DNA of 64,000 nt from Diphasiastrum complanatum. Taxonomy: Eukaryota > Streptophyta > Lycopodiopsida > Lycopodiales > Lycopodiaceae. The first letter of the stretch is position 1, and each line of letters opens with the position of its first letter. The stretch spans positions 12,320,627 to 12,384,626 of the forward strand of contig CM055107.1 in the NCBI GenBank assembly GCA_029204225.1, in the 5' to 3' direction. The position numbers and the translations under genes are program-made. Shown piece after piece: positions 22,696-33,908 of the stretch. The notes under the pieces were generated by a model, which was given only the letters and a program-made list of their open reading frames with translations, was not told the origin of the DNA and ran no database searches.

Positions 22696-24360
22696 ATGGA
22701 TCGCCCTTATGATCCGAATCTACGGAGGACTATCCACCATAGATGGTTTTCCCATCCACCGAACAAGCTCGATTTAACAGATATTCTTGGATGAAATCTC
22801 AAGTCCAAGAGCCATCCACAAACCCATTCGATAGATGGGAATCTATGCGTTATGATGCTCCATACGAATGACCACAATATCATGCTACCAAATCCTCACA
22901 TGCAAGAGCTCACTTAAATGGAGCTTTCGCAGATAATGTTCCACATACTGAAAAAAGGACCCCAAAGCTCGACTTAGCTAAGTACGATGGCAACACTAAT
23001 CCTCAAAGATTTCTTCAAGTCTTTGAGAATGCACGTGATGTCTATGGCAAAACATCACCAGACGCCATCATTCAACTGTTCTCGATGACCAAGATCGATC
23101 AAGCACGAAAATGGTCTTTAACCTTGATCATGAAGATAAACGTGACTGGTCACTCTTGAAGGAGGCCTTTATCAAATGCTTCAAGCCATTTCACTTGATT
23201 GAAAGTCCTTTTGTCAAACTAAGTAACATTAAAATGACAAAAGACAAAAAAGTACGTGACTACATTGAACGATTTAAATGATTAAAAAGTTAGGTACAAG
23301 AGCAACCCACCAAATCCATGCTCATCATTTGGTTCCTCGTTGGACTCCCATGATCGATAAGATGTGAACTTCGTTCCAATGATGAATATACATCATTGAA
23401 ACAAGCCATGACTGATGCCATTCGGGAAGAAGACGAGGGCTCAGATGTCGATGAACCACGAGAATGGAGAGCACATTGTGTTGTCCAAGAAGCTCACCCA
23501 AATGATGACACTCGCGAATAGTTATGGAAGACACATATGGAGTTGCTTAACCAGCAACACCAACAATAGATGGAGAAACTCACGAAAGAGTTTCAGAACA
23601 CTCTTAAGTCTATCCAGAGTTTGATGCCGGGTCAGTACCCACTGGCCAAATCCACCATAGACGAGAGAACATGTGGTGCCCTCACTGCCAAGGTGCACAC
23701 ATGGCAATGAGTGCCCTTCATACCAACAGGTCCCAGATACTTCCTTGATCAGATGTGAAATCTGCAACTTTATGGGCCATACCTCTCTTTATTGCTATTA
23801 TAACCCGAGGAACCAGTCTCACAACCAGTCAGGAGGACATTATCAACCTCCTAGGCAACCATTTGTTTCACAGCACCACAACATGACTTATCAACCACGA
23901 AACAACCAGGTCCATATACAAGAGTTGCCCAGACAACCTAGGCATGACCCTTAACCACAGCTGGCACTCTTAGGACCACCACCAAGAGGACAACAAGATC
24001 TACGAGCATAAAAACATAGACATCCTAGAAAAAATGCCCATGCACATCGGGTAGAAAACTCCTACGATCAATCATATCACAATGATACAACAATTCCATC
24101 ATCTAGTCATCACCATTATCAAACCGACAACTCATGCCCATGCAAACAAGCTGAGTATTTCACACCACTAGAAAACCCAACACAGCTAGCCATCCAAGAT
24201 GGTTACGCTATCGCCACGGGACCCATGAGCAACCGCTGCTTTATTTGTGACGAAACTAGACATTTCATGGCTGATTGTAAAGTAAAAAACCAATACCATG
24301 CGGAATGTCCCGACTATATTCGCAAATACATCTTCAAAGATTGTCCTAAATAGCCTAACA
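22696..24360 (+). pseudogene. family B gag, plus-strand copy (broken)
   Basis: ATG at 22696 (MDRPYDPN) opens a gag matching the minus copy from 59228. The Gag capsid region PKLDLAKYDGNTNPQRFLQV is visible near 22960-23020, with KEAFIKCFKPFHLIESPFVK following. Stops and a frameshift near 23110 break it. A run of CCHC zinc knuckles follows: one near 23670-23710, CEICNFMGHTSLYC at about 23755-23800, and CFICDETRHFMADC at about 24240-24280. A further Cys/His cluster ends at 24350. About 500 bases present in the minus copy, between the knuckles and the protease, are missing here. Confidence 0.82.
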
Positions 24361-25290
24361 GGATTCAGGCGTTAATATAATGGCTTTGTCATTGGCAAAG
24401 TCATGGGGCTTCCATGCCCTCGATCAACCATGATATAAACTTCGCATGGCTGATCAACGAGTTACTAACCCTGCTGGTCATTTATCAAATATAAAGGTTC
24501 GAATAGCAGATGTCAAGTTTATTATTGATTGTGTCATCTTAGACCTACCAGAAGATGCTAATACATATAAACTCCTTCTTGGTACACCTTGGCTCCAGAC
24601 GGCAGGTGTTGTCCAAGATTGGAAGCATAGTAAAATTACCTTTGGCAACCACGAGAAACAAGCCACGGTTGACTCAACAGGCCATGTCAAGCTAGACAAG
24701 GTATATGATAATTGGTCATCTACAACATATGACGAATCAGATAGTGCCCTAATCCAACCAAAAGGCCATTATACACGATCCACGGACATAATCAATTGTA
24801 GTCATGCAGTAGCCATTGTGGATTGTGCAGATTCCAATCGATGTCGTATCAAAATCACTGCAGCAGATGTGGATATTATCCCATCTTTTACAGACATTGA
24901 CATTGACCCGATTCCTATAGCTTGGTGCCCAGGAGAACCTAGCGTCTCTACTGCCCATGTTTCGGAAGAAGGTCTTCTTTCCATAGATGATGTAGAAATG
25001 ACAGATGAACATATACTCCTCTATCTAGATGCCCAACCTATCCGCCAGATCAATTTCTAAGGAGATCAAGACTCCAGGACCATTGGCTCATGTTCAACTG
25101 ACGTCCAAACTACCCAACACACAAGTATACAGGCCCAGATCCAAAGTTTATACATGGGATGTGTATCCAAACGAAGTCTGGGATACAATCAATGACGATA
25201 TAACAAGTGAGATAACAACACTGCCCACTCAAAATCGCAAAAACCTCGGTTACAAAAAAATAAAATCATTGATTCATAATTAACCGAGCA
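24361..25290 (+). pseudogene. family B protease region, plus-strand copy
   Basis: A shortened DSG active site joins VNIMALSLAKSWGFH, then (after a TGA near 24431) RMADQRVTNPAGHLSNIKVRI, VIDCVILDLPEDANTYKLLLGTPWL and a long linker to about 25280. LLGTPWL is the usual motif near the end of Gypsy proteases. The five bases GGATT sit at the join with the upstream gag; in the minus copy GGATC/GGATT words flank the missing 500 bases. This fits a deletion through short homology. At 25297 the B sequence changes abruptly to family A gag. Confidence 0.8.
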
Positions 25291-25297
25291 CCAAAAA

Positions 25298-26660
25298 AAG
25301 GATCTACCCAAATATAATGGATTAACAGATCCAGTTAGATTTCTTCAGATCTATGCTGAATCCTATGAGGTCTATGGTGAGATTTATCCTCAAGATAAAC
25401 TTAAGTTGTTTCCTATGGCCCTAACAGACGCAGCACAAGATTGGTACTATAACCAAGATGAAACTGAACGTACAGATTGGGAGGTTGCTAACCGAGCCCT
25501 TATCACACGGTTCAAACCGCGGAAGTTTATAGAAGACCTTTTCCTACTTTTAAGTAAAATTAAAATGGGAAAGTAGATAATGGTTTGAGATTACATCGAA
25601 AGGGTGAAACGTCTTAGATCTGAATGTGAGCCTGAGCTAATTAATGAAAATGCCATGATTATGTGGTTTTTGTCAGGTCTACTTAAACGGATCAGACGTG
25701 AGCTGAAACGCCATAATGAGTATGCACTTTTGCAAAATGCGATGGACGATGCAATTCGGGAGGAGGATGAAGATTCAGATGATGAGCCGAATGTCAGTAT
25801 GTTGTCTTATACAGCAGGGCAGACTACTACGACATCTACCACTATTGCATCAACGAATGCCAATGCTATTGTAGAAATGATGCTCAATGAGTTCGAAAAA
25901 CTTTGGAAGACCCAACAGAAACAGATGAAAAAGTTGCAGTTGCAATTTGATGAGAAATTCAAAACATTGAAAAATTTCCATGGAGAAGCGAACAAGGAAC
26001 CTGAGAAGTTTGCAAAGACTTTTCCTACTAGGGAAAATGTCTGGTGTTCTATTTGTACATGAAATCACATAGTGAACGAGTGTCCTCAATTGAAAAAACG
26101 AATGGAAATCATTGTTTGCCATCTATGTAATTCACCTGACCATGAGACTGCCTTTTGCAACTTCAACCATCGGATAATTCAGCAACGGTATGCCCAGATG
26201 GGATATCGAGATCCACAGTATGGAGGCAATCCAGCAGCAAGACTGCGACAATCTACTCTTGGATATCCGGAAAGTCTAGCTTTGCTTGCCCCACCAAAAC
26301 ACTCCACTCCTCCTGCCAATTTAATGGAACCAGACCCTTACGGAAGTGCTGAGCAATGGAGCTATGATAATGATCAGGAAGGTAGATCTTTAGAACAGTA
26401 TGCCATTTATGGTGCCGCTCAACAACAAGCCTCGAGAAATTGGACTAGAGCACCCCTTGGATGTTTTGCATATGGAGAAAATCACAGAGTTGCAGAATGC
26501 CCAAATAAAGAAAAATTTGTACCATTCTATCGTGACTGTGGATATGGGCATTGTTATAAAGACTGTCCAGCAAGATCGAAGCCACCACCAGCTACAGCAC
26601 TTGTAAATTTGATAACAATCAAGCAAGGATCAGTAGCTCAGAATAAACCAAGTGCCCCCT
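25298..26660 (+). pseudogene. family A copy 1 gag with zinc-knuckle array
   Basis: The capsid part begins at PKYNGLTDPVRFLQIYAESY, with ALTDAAQDWYYNQ and IERVKRLRSECEP further on; two stops near 25575-25590 interrupt it. After an acidic linker (REEDEDSDDEPN) and a short helical segment come knuckles: CSICTxNHIVNECP at about 26045-26085 (one stop), CHLCNSPDHETAFC, then CFAYGENHRVAECP and YRDCGYGHCYKDCP. In CFAYG a Cys has become Tyr relative to copy 2 (CFACG). Frames 25604-26062 and 26072-27304 remain open. Confidence 0.85.
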
Positions 26661-26939
26661 TGATGGTGGTCACCAGAGCACAAAAGCAAAAAGAACCAGT
26701 AGTGGATTCAGTACCTACTGATTCTATACCATTGAACGATACACCAACAACATCGGGAGTCTATCCAAATCTTCATGCAGAAAAACGAAGATATCAGGAT
26801 ATGAGACAATGGATTAAACATCTACAAGAAGAAGAGGAACTTGAAGCTGCTAAAGTAACAACTGAACTTCGGTCTTCACCATTGCAGCCTCCAAGAAATT
26901 TATGTACGGATATGAAGGAATATTTAATGGGAATTGAAA

Positions 26940-27268
26940 CAAAATGGGATGATTTTCTTCCCTCCATATTTTTTGATCCAAATAAGGCGCTCGCTTCCAA
27001 CAAAGTCGAAGACCAGTTGCCAGTCGCTCGCGTATATTACCGAGCTACATTCCTTGGTGATCCCTGGACGAAACGATTCCAAGCATGGGTGGATCAGGAA
27101 TGGCTGACAGGAGTTCACAAGTCGTTCCACACGCCAAAGGACTCGAAGAAACATGACAACTTCATGGAAGACGTTACGGGATATCTCATCCACAGAGGCG
27201 GTCCAAGAGAACGCTCTACTAAATCGGCAGAGTGCCAAGGGACCGGCACTACTTCAGGCCGTGGGTCC
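26940..27268 (+). pseudogene. foreign ORF3 C-terminal fragment fused to gag
   Basis: The gag frame runs without a stop into unrelated wording: WDDFLPSIFFDPNKALAS, then VEDQLPVARVYYRATFL. This resembles the family B ORF3 tail on the minus strand near 53,000-53,130 (WDRDLEPIKINPNVAL, then EDHEMMARLYYRAAFM). The shared pattern is WD..L.PI...PN.AL.S..ED....AR.YYRA.F. It is therefore the ORF3 C-terminus of a third subfamily, lying directly before that subfamily's LTR at 27269. Confidence 0.6.
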
Positions 27269-28090
27269 TGTTGGAGGTATTCCCAACAAAGTGTAAATAA
27301 ATAAAATCCTCCAATAAAATGTGTTGCGAGGGCATGGCATCCTGCGTGTATAAGCCCATGGCCCAATGAGCATGCAATTGAAGTTGTAAATAAAGTAAAC
27401 TTGACTTGGGCCTTGTAATTAAAATAAAACTAGAGGCCCAATGTCATTTTTAAACTTAGAGATCACTTTTCAGAGTTGGGTCCAAATTGGGACTCACATG
27501 AATCTTGTGATTTCTAATGTACTTTTTGTGGACCCTTGGATCAAGTTGGGTCCAAGATGAATGGTTAGGATCATGGTGAATATTAGCCAATAAGATTGAG
27601 GGGCAAGGGCCTTCCCCATTTTATAAAAAGACACCATTTGTACACTATTTCCATGCTTAATGAGAAGGAGGAAACTCTACCATTTTTGGAAGAGAAGCAT
27701 CCTCATTTGCTATTTACTACTTGCTATTGCTCTTGGTTGTGTTTTCTCTTGCTTTCTATTTCCATGTTTATTGTTTGCCAGTAGTGAATGTTATTCCATT
27801 AGCAAGCATAAGGAACATTTGACCTAACCTCCACCCTCACTCTCTTTCTCTCTCTTTCTCTCTCTTTCTCTTCTCTTCTCAATTTCTTTTTCTCCATTCC
27901 TTCCCTTCAACCAAACTATGATGAATGATAGGAGTAGAGTTAAAGAGGAGTAGTATAGTGGTGAGTAGAGTTAAAAGAGAAAGTAGGAAATTAACTAAAA
28001 GTAGCATCTATGCATAGTTAGGCACCTATCCAATGATCTAACTTTTGTTGACAGGCGGAAGGACTATACTACGAGAGATCTTCGACCCCA
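27269..28090 (+). mobile_element. LTR fragment of a family A relative
   Basis: It starts TGTTGGAGGTATTCC and contains GGCATCCTGCGTGTATAAG. The family A LTR starts TTTTGGAGGG and has GGCACCTTGCGTGTGTAAG at a similar place, so the two are relatives. A TATAAAAAG box lies at about 27620, and a TCTCTCTTTC tract lies at 27838-27890. Near 28090 it passes straight into family A RT, without a primer site or TSD. Confidence 0.7.
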
Positions 28091-28768
28091 CAGTTCTATC
28101 GCTATAATCCTAATGTGGCAGATCTGATAAAGAAAGAACTTCAGAGATTGCTTGACGTCGATTTCATTTATGAGATCAAACATGCCGAATGGATTTCACC
28201 GATTGTCATTGTTCCTAAGAAAAATGAGAAATTGCGAATCTGTGTGAATCTCAAAACATTGAATAAAGTGACACGGAAGGATCACTTTACCTTTTACTGA
28301 AAGCACTTTGGATCGCCTTGCTGGAGCAAAAGCTTATAGTTTCCTGGATGGATTTACTGGTTACAACTAGGCTAAGATTGCACCTGCCGATCGTCACAAA
28401 ACTACTTTTGCAATAGAATGGGGCACCTATATTTACAAAGTAATGTCGTTTGGACTCTATAATGCACCAAGTTCATTCCAAAGAGTAATGCAATTTGCCT
28501 TTAAAGATTATCTGCAGAAATTTCTTGAAATTTACTTGGACGACTTGGGAGTTCATAGTACAGATACAGACCACCTGGATCGATTGGAGAACGTCTTTGA
28601 AAGATGTCGCAAATATCAGATTTCTCTAAATCCAAAAAAATGTTAGATATAGGTTTCTCACGGAGTGGTGCTTGGACATGTGATATCAAGACATGGTATT
28701 GCCACCGATTATTCTAAGATCAAAGCTATTGTGGAATTGCCACCGCCAGCACAATTCGAGGAGTTTAT
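28091..28768 (+). pseudogene. family A copy 1 reverse transcriptase
   Basis: The visible parts are PNVADLIKKELQRLL, WISPIVIVPKKNEKLRICVN, AYSFLDGFTGYN, then MSFGLYNAPSSFQRVM and the catalytic EIYLDDLGVHST. After ISLNPKKC a TAG (28643-28645) replaces the CAG of copy 2. A short deletion removes the PLP of the usual HFPLPF. Frameshifts separate the blocks. The YLDD box lies at about 28530-28545. Confidence 0.88.
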
Positions 28769-29416
28769 GTGTTTATGGGTCATGCGAACTACTATCGAAT
28801 TTTTATTATCTTCTTTGCGGATTTAGCACGACCTATATACAAATTAACTATTGTTCCTATTTGGACAGTAGAGGCGTTAGAAGCCTTTGGAAATTTAAAA
28901 AAAACATTATCTTCAACACCAATATTGCGTTCTCCAGATTGGACATTAGAATTTTATGTTCATACAGATGTCTCAAAATACGCCATTGGATCAGTTTTGA
29001 CACAGCCAGGTGACTATAAGAAGGATTATCCTATACGATTTGCAAGTAGACAGCTTATAGATTCAGAGAAGAATTATTCAACAACAGAACGTGAAGCGCT
29101 AGCCATGATTTTTTCTGTTCAGAAATTTTGTCACTACCTCATGGATAGGTACTTTGTATTTTATACGGATCATCAACCGTTACTTTACTTGGTAAATAAG
29201 ACGTGTAATACTGGACGTATTGCAAGATGGTTATTATTATTGACTGAATTTGACTTTCAAATTGTGGTAAAAAAGAGGAAGCAACATTATCCAGCCAATC
29301 ATGTTTTGCGAATTGAATCCGCACCAGTTAATACTGAAGTGGATGATGAACTGCTAGATGCTGCGTTGTTCTATGTTGAAGCAGTACCTGAGTGGGCGGC
29401 AGATATTGTTGAGTAG
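28769..29416 (+). pseudogene. family A copy 1 RT connection and RNase H
   Basis: An open frame of 215 residues starts at MFMGHANYYRIFI and gives HTDVSKYAIGSVLTQPGDY, TEREALAMIFSVQKF and FYTDHQPLLYLVNK. These are the RNase H core acidic motifs (D in HTDVS, E in EREA, D in YTDHQ). It ends at TAG (29414-29416) where copy 2 has TAC. Confidence 0.9.
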
Positions 29417-30585
29417 CTAATGCTAGGACAACCGAATGACTCTTTGACAAAAGTACAGAAAAGACAATTGATTCATAAGGCTCAACCTTATCAATTAATT
29501 GTAGGACAATTGTATCGTTGTGGATCAGATAATATTTTACGAAGATGTGTTTTACCTCATGAAGTACCAGATTTAATCATGTTTTCACATGTGGCATGGG
29601 TGGAGGACACTTCTCTACAGATATTACTGTTCGTAAACTTTTGCAATCTGGTTGTTGGTGGCCTATGCTTCATAAGGACACAGAAAATTTTATTCAGACA
29701 TGTGATGTCTGCCACCGAGCACGACGGCCTACTCGACAAAATTTATGAACCCTTACATCCGGTTTTATCACAAGCACCATTTGAAAAATGGGGACTAGAT
29801 TATGTTGGTCTTATTCATCCCGCTGTGCAAGGATCTCATGCCTGATACATTATCGTCGCAACTGATTATATGACCAAGTGGGTTGAAGCCAAAGCTGTCA
29901 AAGTGGCTGATGCGAAATCAACGGCCAAGTTTCTATATGAAAATATCATAATCAGATTTGGATGTCTAATATAAATTGTCAGTGATCGGGGTACACACTT
30001 TGTTAACCAAACAATAAAGTGTTTACTGGAAGATTTTTTTGTTATACACAGATTTAGTACTCCCTATTATCCCAGAGTGAATGGCCAAGGTAAATCTTCT
30101 AATAAAATTCTCTGCACCATTATGACAAAGACAGTTGAAGCAAGTCGGTCTAATTGGGAACATAAACTGTATGCAACATTATGGGCATTCAGAACCGCTT
30201 ACAAAAATAGTAAAAATCAAACACCTTTTCAATTGGTCTATGGTCAAGATGTTGTTATGTCAATTGAATTTTTAATCCCATCTTTACGCATAACAGCAAC
30301 GGAACGATTAAATGACGATCAGTCTTTACAACTTCATCATGAAGCGTTGCACAAATTATGTGAAACCCGATTGATGGCAGTTCATGCCTTAGCAGTAGAG
30401 AAAGCCCGCCGCAAGGCATGGCACGATCGTTGATTGCACAAGAAAGATCTGAAAGCAGGAGATCTTGCATTGATGTATAAAACCAAGCTGATCAAGGGTA
30501 AGTTGAAGTTTACTGGTGAAGGCCCGTATACAGTGAAAAAAATCCTGAACTATGACACAGTAATTCTTGAGCACTTAGATGGTTA
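29417..30585 (+). pseudogene. family A copy 1 integrase
   Basis: The H2C2 zinc finger is damaged by frameshifts around 29590-29750 (CDVCHRARRPT in one frame). The core has D in GLDYVG and D in VSDRGTHF. The third acid should be Glu as in NGQAESSNK of copy 2, but here it reads NGQGKSSNK, so Lys replaces the catalytic Glu. The C-terminal domain KGKLKFTGEGPYTVKKI follows a TGA at 30431-30433 (CGA in copy 2). Confidence 0.88.
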
Positions 30586-31505
30586 ACGATTTGATACTCC
30601 GATAAATGACAACCGATTATGCAAATTTTGGCAGCCTGCTCCGCCAGTTCAGCAAGCCTAATCTCAATATATATTTTCATTTTATTTGTTTTCAATTTTT
30701 TGTTTTCAGTATTTAATTTGCTGATTTTTTTTTTAAAAAAGATAGTTAAAAAAAAAACAACAAAAACAAAAAAAAAGAAAAAAATAAAGAAAGACTGATG
30801 AGCAAAAGTCAAGAAGTCATCAGCATAAGGAAAAGAATGCACACTAATTTTTATTTTTTTTATGGAAAATGACTTTGAAAACCACTGTTTTGGACAGATT
30901 TGGCCAATACAATATCAGAAACCTTCACTGAGCTCTCAGACTGTACATCCACCCTTGATCTATCTAAATTAAGGTGGGCGAAGATTTTTGACAAGAGAAA
31001 ATTCAATTTTTGAGTCAGGCGAATGTTCAGGGATATGCCATTTTGGGAACCTTTGTCGAGCATCATAACCTCATTATGAACCTTTGTCGACTTGCTAGAT
31101 GATCTTAGAATGTCAAAATTAGATTGTCCATAGGTTCAGATTGTGAAAAATGCATTTATGACAGTACCTGGGCAAAGGACTCTCCTGGGCGAAGGTTCAT
31201 CCTTCGTCAGCTTTGGAAAACGTTCGTCTGATAGGTTCAGATCCCTAGAAACCTTCGCCGAAATTTCTATAGCCTATTTTTACAGTACTGTACATGTCTG
31301 CAAATTTTTGTTCAGAACTGATCAGTCCAACTACTATTCAATGTAATGGACCCACCAAATTCACCTATAAGTTGGCTGAATTCGATTCATTCCTCACTTG
31401 TGCTAGCAAAGCTCTTGCGAATTTTTCTTATGACCAAAGCCTTTCAAATTTCCTACACTGCCTTTTGATACACTTTCACGCGGTTATAATTCCTTTTTGA
31501 TCATC
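30586..31505 (+). repeat. family A spacer between pol and ORF3 with AACCTTCGCCGA-like words
   Basis: Non-coding. It starts with a T-rich and A-rich low-complexity part (30,680-30,790). Five or more words of the type AACCTTYRYYGA follow in both orientations, at about 30920, 31049, 31079, 31187 (reverse) and 31250. Copy 2 has the matching spacer at 47693-48564. The same words fill the family A 5' leader (40888-41510). Confidence 0.75.
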
Positions 31506-33855
31506 ATGTCTTCTACCGATACTTTCCAGTCTCCGCGCTATACTATCCATCATGATGTCCCATCTGCAACAGACATCATGATTCCTCCTAGCACAAGCAT
31601 GGTCACTCAGTGGATGACCCTTGCAGAGCCTCTACTTACTGCAATGGGTATTCATGAGAGAGTCTTTTCGAAACTCATCAATATGTATTTCATCACTCTT
31701 GCCTTCAATACGTGGAAGGAAGAGAAATCCAAGTTTTATATCACCTTCCAAGGAGCCACACACAAGGTGTGCGTCACTGAGGCCGCACTTGCAACTATAG
31801 GAATCTCATCCGGTACGCAAGCCTCACCCAATCACAAGCACTCCAAACAGGCCATCAAGCCATACATGGACCTCACCAACGATCTGCACTGGACTAATGA
31901 TGGCTACCTTCTGGAACCTTCTGGAAGCCATCACTGAGCCTTCCATCCATGCCGCTACCCAGTTGTTGAATCATTTTTTGATGGTTGACAACCTCAGGAA
32001 AGACCGCATCACATCTCAAATCCTTCACAGGATAGTGGAGTCCCATACTAAGTTGGCCAAAGCCCCTCTTGAACCATATAACTGGTTCAAGACTGTTTCT
32101 GATGAGCTCAAGCAAGCCATTAAGGCCAATACAAAGCAATAGTTCATCACTGGCTCTCTATTGTCTCTCTTAGCCGTTTCTCACTTAGAAAACAAAATCC
32201 ATGGCTTCCACCTGGATTCTGTGCTTTCGGTTTACGAAGAAGCACCGGCCGAGTCATCTCATCAGGCCTCAAGTTCTCAAAGTCGTCGTCGTCCATGCAA
32301 CGAGATCGTAATTCCTAACTCGCCTTTCGCATCATGACGTCGCACTAGGCATACCTCGTGAACTGCGCTTCCACCCCCTGCTGCTGTTCACACTGAACTT
32401 TCCATTTCCCTCATCTCTAATATTTCCCTCGTCTCTGATCCCATACAAGGACAGTCTGTGACCATTGGGCCTACCATTCCCATTATAGCTGCCCAGGCTG
32501 CTTCACCCCCGCATACCGAAGCAACCTCATCCAACACACAGTTCCTCATGGATATGTTCGATGATTCCGACCCCCTTGGAGCCACCGAAATCTTTGAAAT
32601 GCCCCAGAGCCCAGCGCCCTTTGAACCCCAATCCCTTGGAAGAGGATTCAGACATATCCATGAATCTACTGTTGGTGTCGAAGATGCCAGTCAGCAACCA
32701 CCCACACAGGGTAGCCCAGCCACACTTCGGGTCGACACAGCTGTAAAGTCACCAAAGCAGTTCGACGCCATGGTTCCTGAATGGTTTGAAGAAGAGGATA
32801 CTTTTGAAGAAGAAGAGACCTTGGCACCTATTCCACACCTACCAAGGACAGTACCATCAGGGTCTCTTGCTGCTGTCACCTCCACGACCGTTGATTTTGG
32901 TGATGCTCTAGGGTTAGTTTCCAGCCTTGGGCAAGTGATCCAGTCTATGCTAGATAAGAAGAAGGAAATAGAGCAGAGGATCTCTGTTCTAGGATCCGAA
33001 AACAATCTGATCATCCAGAAAATTGTCCAGCTGGATCGAGAGGTGAAGATAGCCAAGCAACATGAAGAAAAGGCTGAAAGTGAAAAGACATTGGCCCATC
33101 AACAAGCTGATCGCTTGGAAACCTACATCAGCTCCCTGCAAAACGCCTTGACAACCGCACAGGATCAGGTAGATAAGGCAGTGCAAGAGGCCAAGCAACA
33201 GGTGCAGCTACTGAAGGGGCAATTACAGATGGCCAAACAAGATCGCACACGGCTTCAAGGTGAATTGGATGCAACCACCCTTGAGCATGATGCCTATCTG
33301 CAAACACAAATACCCGATCGTCTGGTCACACCAACAAAGATTGCATATTTGTTCAAGAAAGTGGAAACATACAAAGTGGCCCTTCAGGGATTCCAAGGCC
33401 GCTTTGATAGGTTCAAAGGAGCAGCTTCAACTGAGTTGACAAAGGCAAAAGAGACCATCAATGCCTATGAAAAATCCGCCGCTCAAGTGTTGGAAGCCGG
33501 ACCACAAATCTTCGTCCCGGTCAAGCCGCAATTCTCCCCTTCGCACCAAGAAGCTGTACAAATGGATACAGGGGTTGATTCGAGCATGGACCAGGGGGGA
33601 GCTCCAATTCTAGCAGATCAACCGCCAACCATACAGGTAGTACAAGCGAGTCCATCCTCATCAAGAACAAGCCATTTATTCAGAAGGCCCATCAGCGTCG
33701 AGGACCAGATCCAGACCTTCCTAAAGCAACATCTACATGAGTCCTCGCGTGGTGGATGGGTTCTCAGATTTAAGACCTCCAAGATCAAGGTCGGCAAAGA
33801 ATTGGACAAAATATCTGCACTGGGAGAGCCAACTATTATTGCATCATCTTTATAA
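31506..33855 (+). pseudogene. family A ORF3 (post-pol ORF with coiled coil), copy 1
   Basis: Two main open pieces (31506-31937 and 32458-33855) are separated by a frameshift near 31915 and stops at about 32140 and 32335. The product would be about 780 residues. The N-terminal globular part (TQWMTLAEPLL, FNTWKEEKSKFYITFQGA, VTEAALATIGIS) is followed by a helical part (LNHFLMVDNLRKD), a Ser/Pro-rich linker and an acidic segment. A long coiled coil (about 32,930-33,300, from VIQSMLDKKKEIEQRI) and a tail complete it. It lies where env-like ORFs lie in Athila elements, but no signal peptide or membrane helix is seen. The N-terminal part may resemble the 'putative plant transposon protein' domain; the function is unknown. 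Confidence 0.8.
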
Positions 33856-33908
33856 TCGACTATGTCGGCAAGGCACGTCTCATTTATTTAGTTGTGGTAG
33901 ATCCATGC

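Larger units (their letters stand above)
25298..33855 (+). mobile_element. family A copy 1: Gypsy element without LTR ends, mosaic
   Basis: Gag, RT, RNase H, integrase, spacer and ORF3 lie in order and match copy 2 (41.8-50.5 kb) closely over long stretches. It starts inside gag, joined to family B at 25297. The protease region is missing and replaced by foreign sequence (26,940-28,090) that ends in a different LTR. It ends in the C-terminal part of ORF3, next to family B pol. No TSD or own LTR is visible. Confidence 0.85.
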
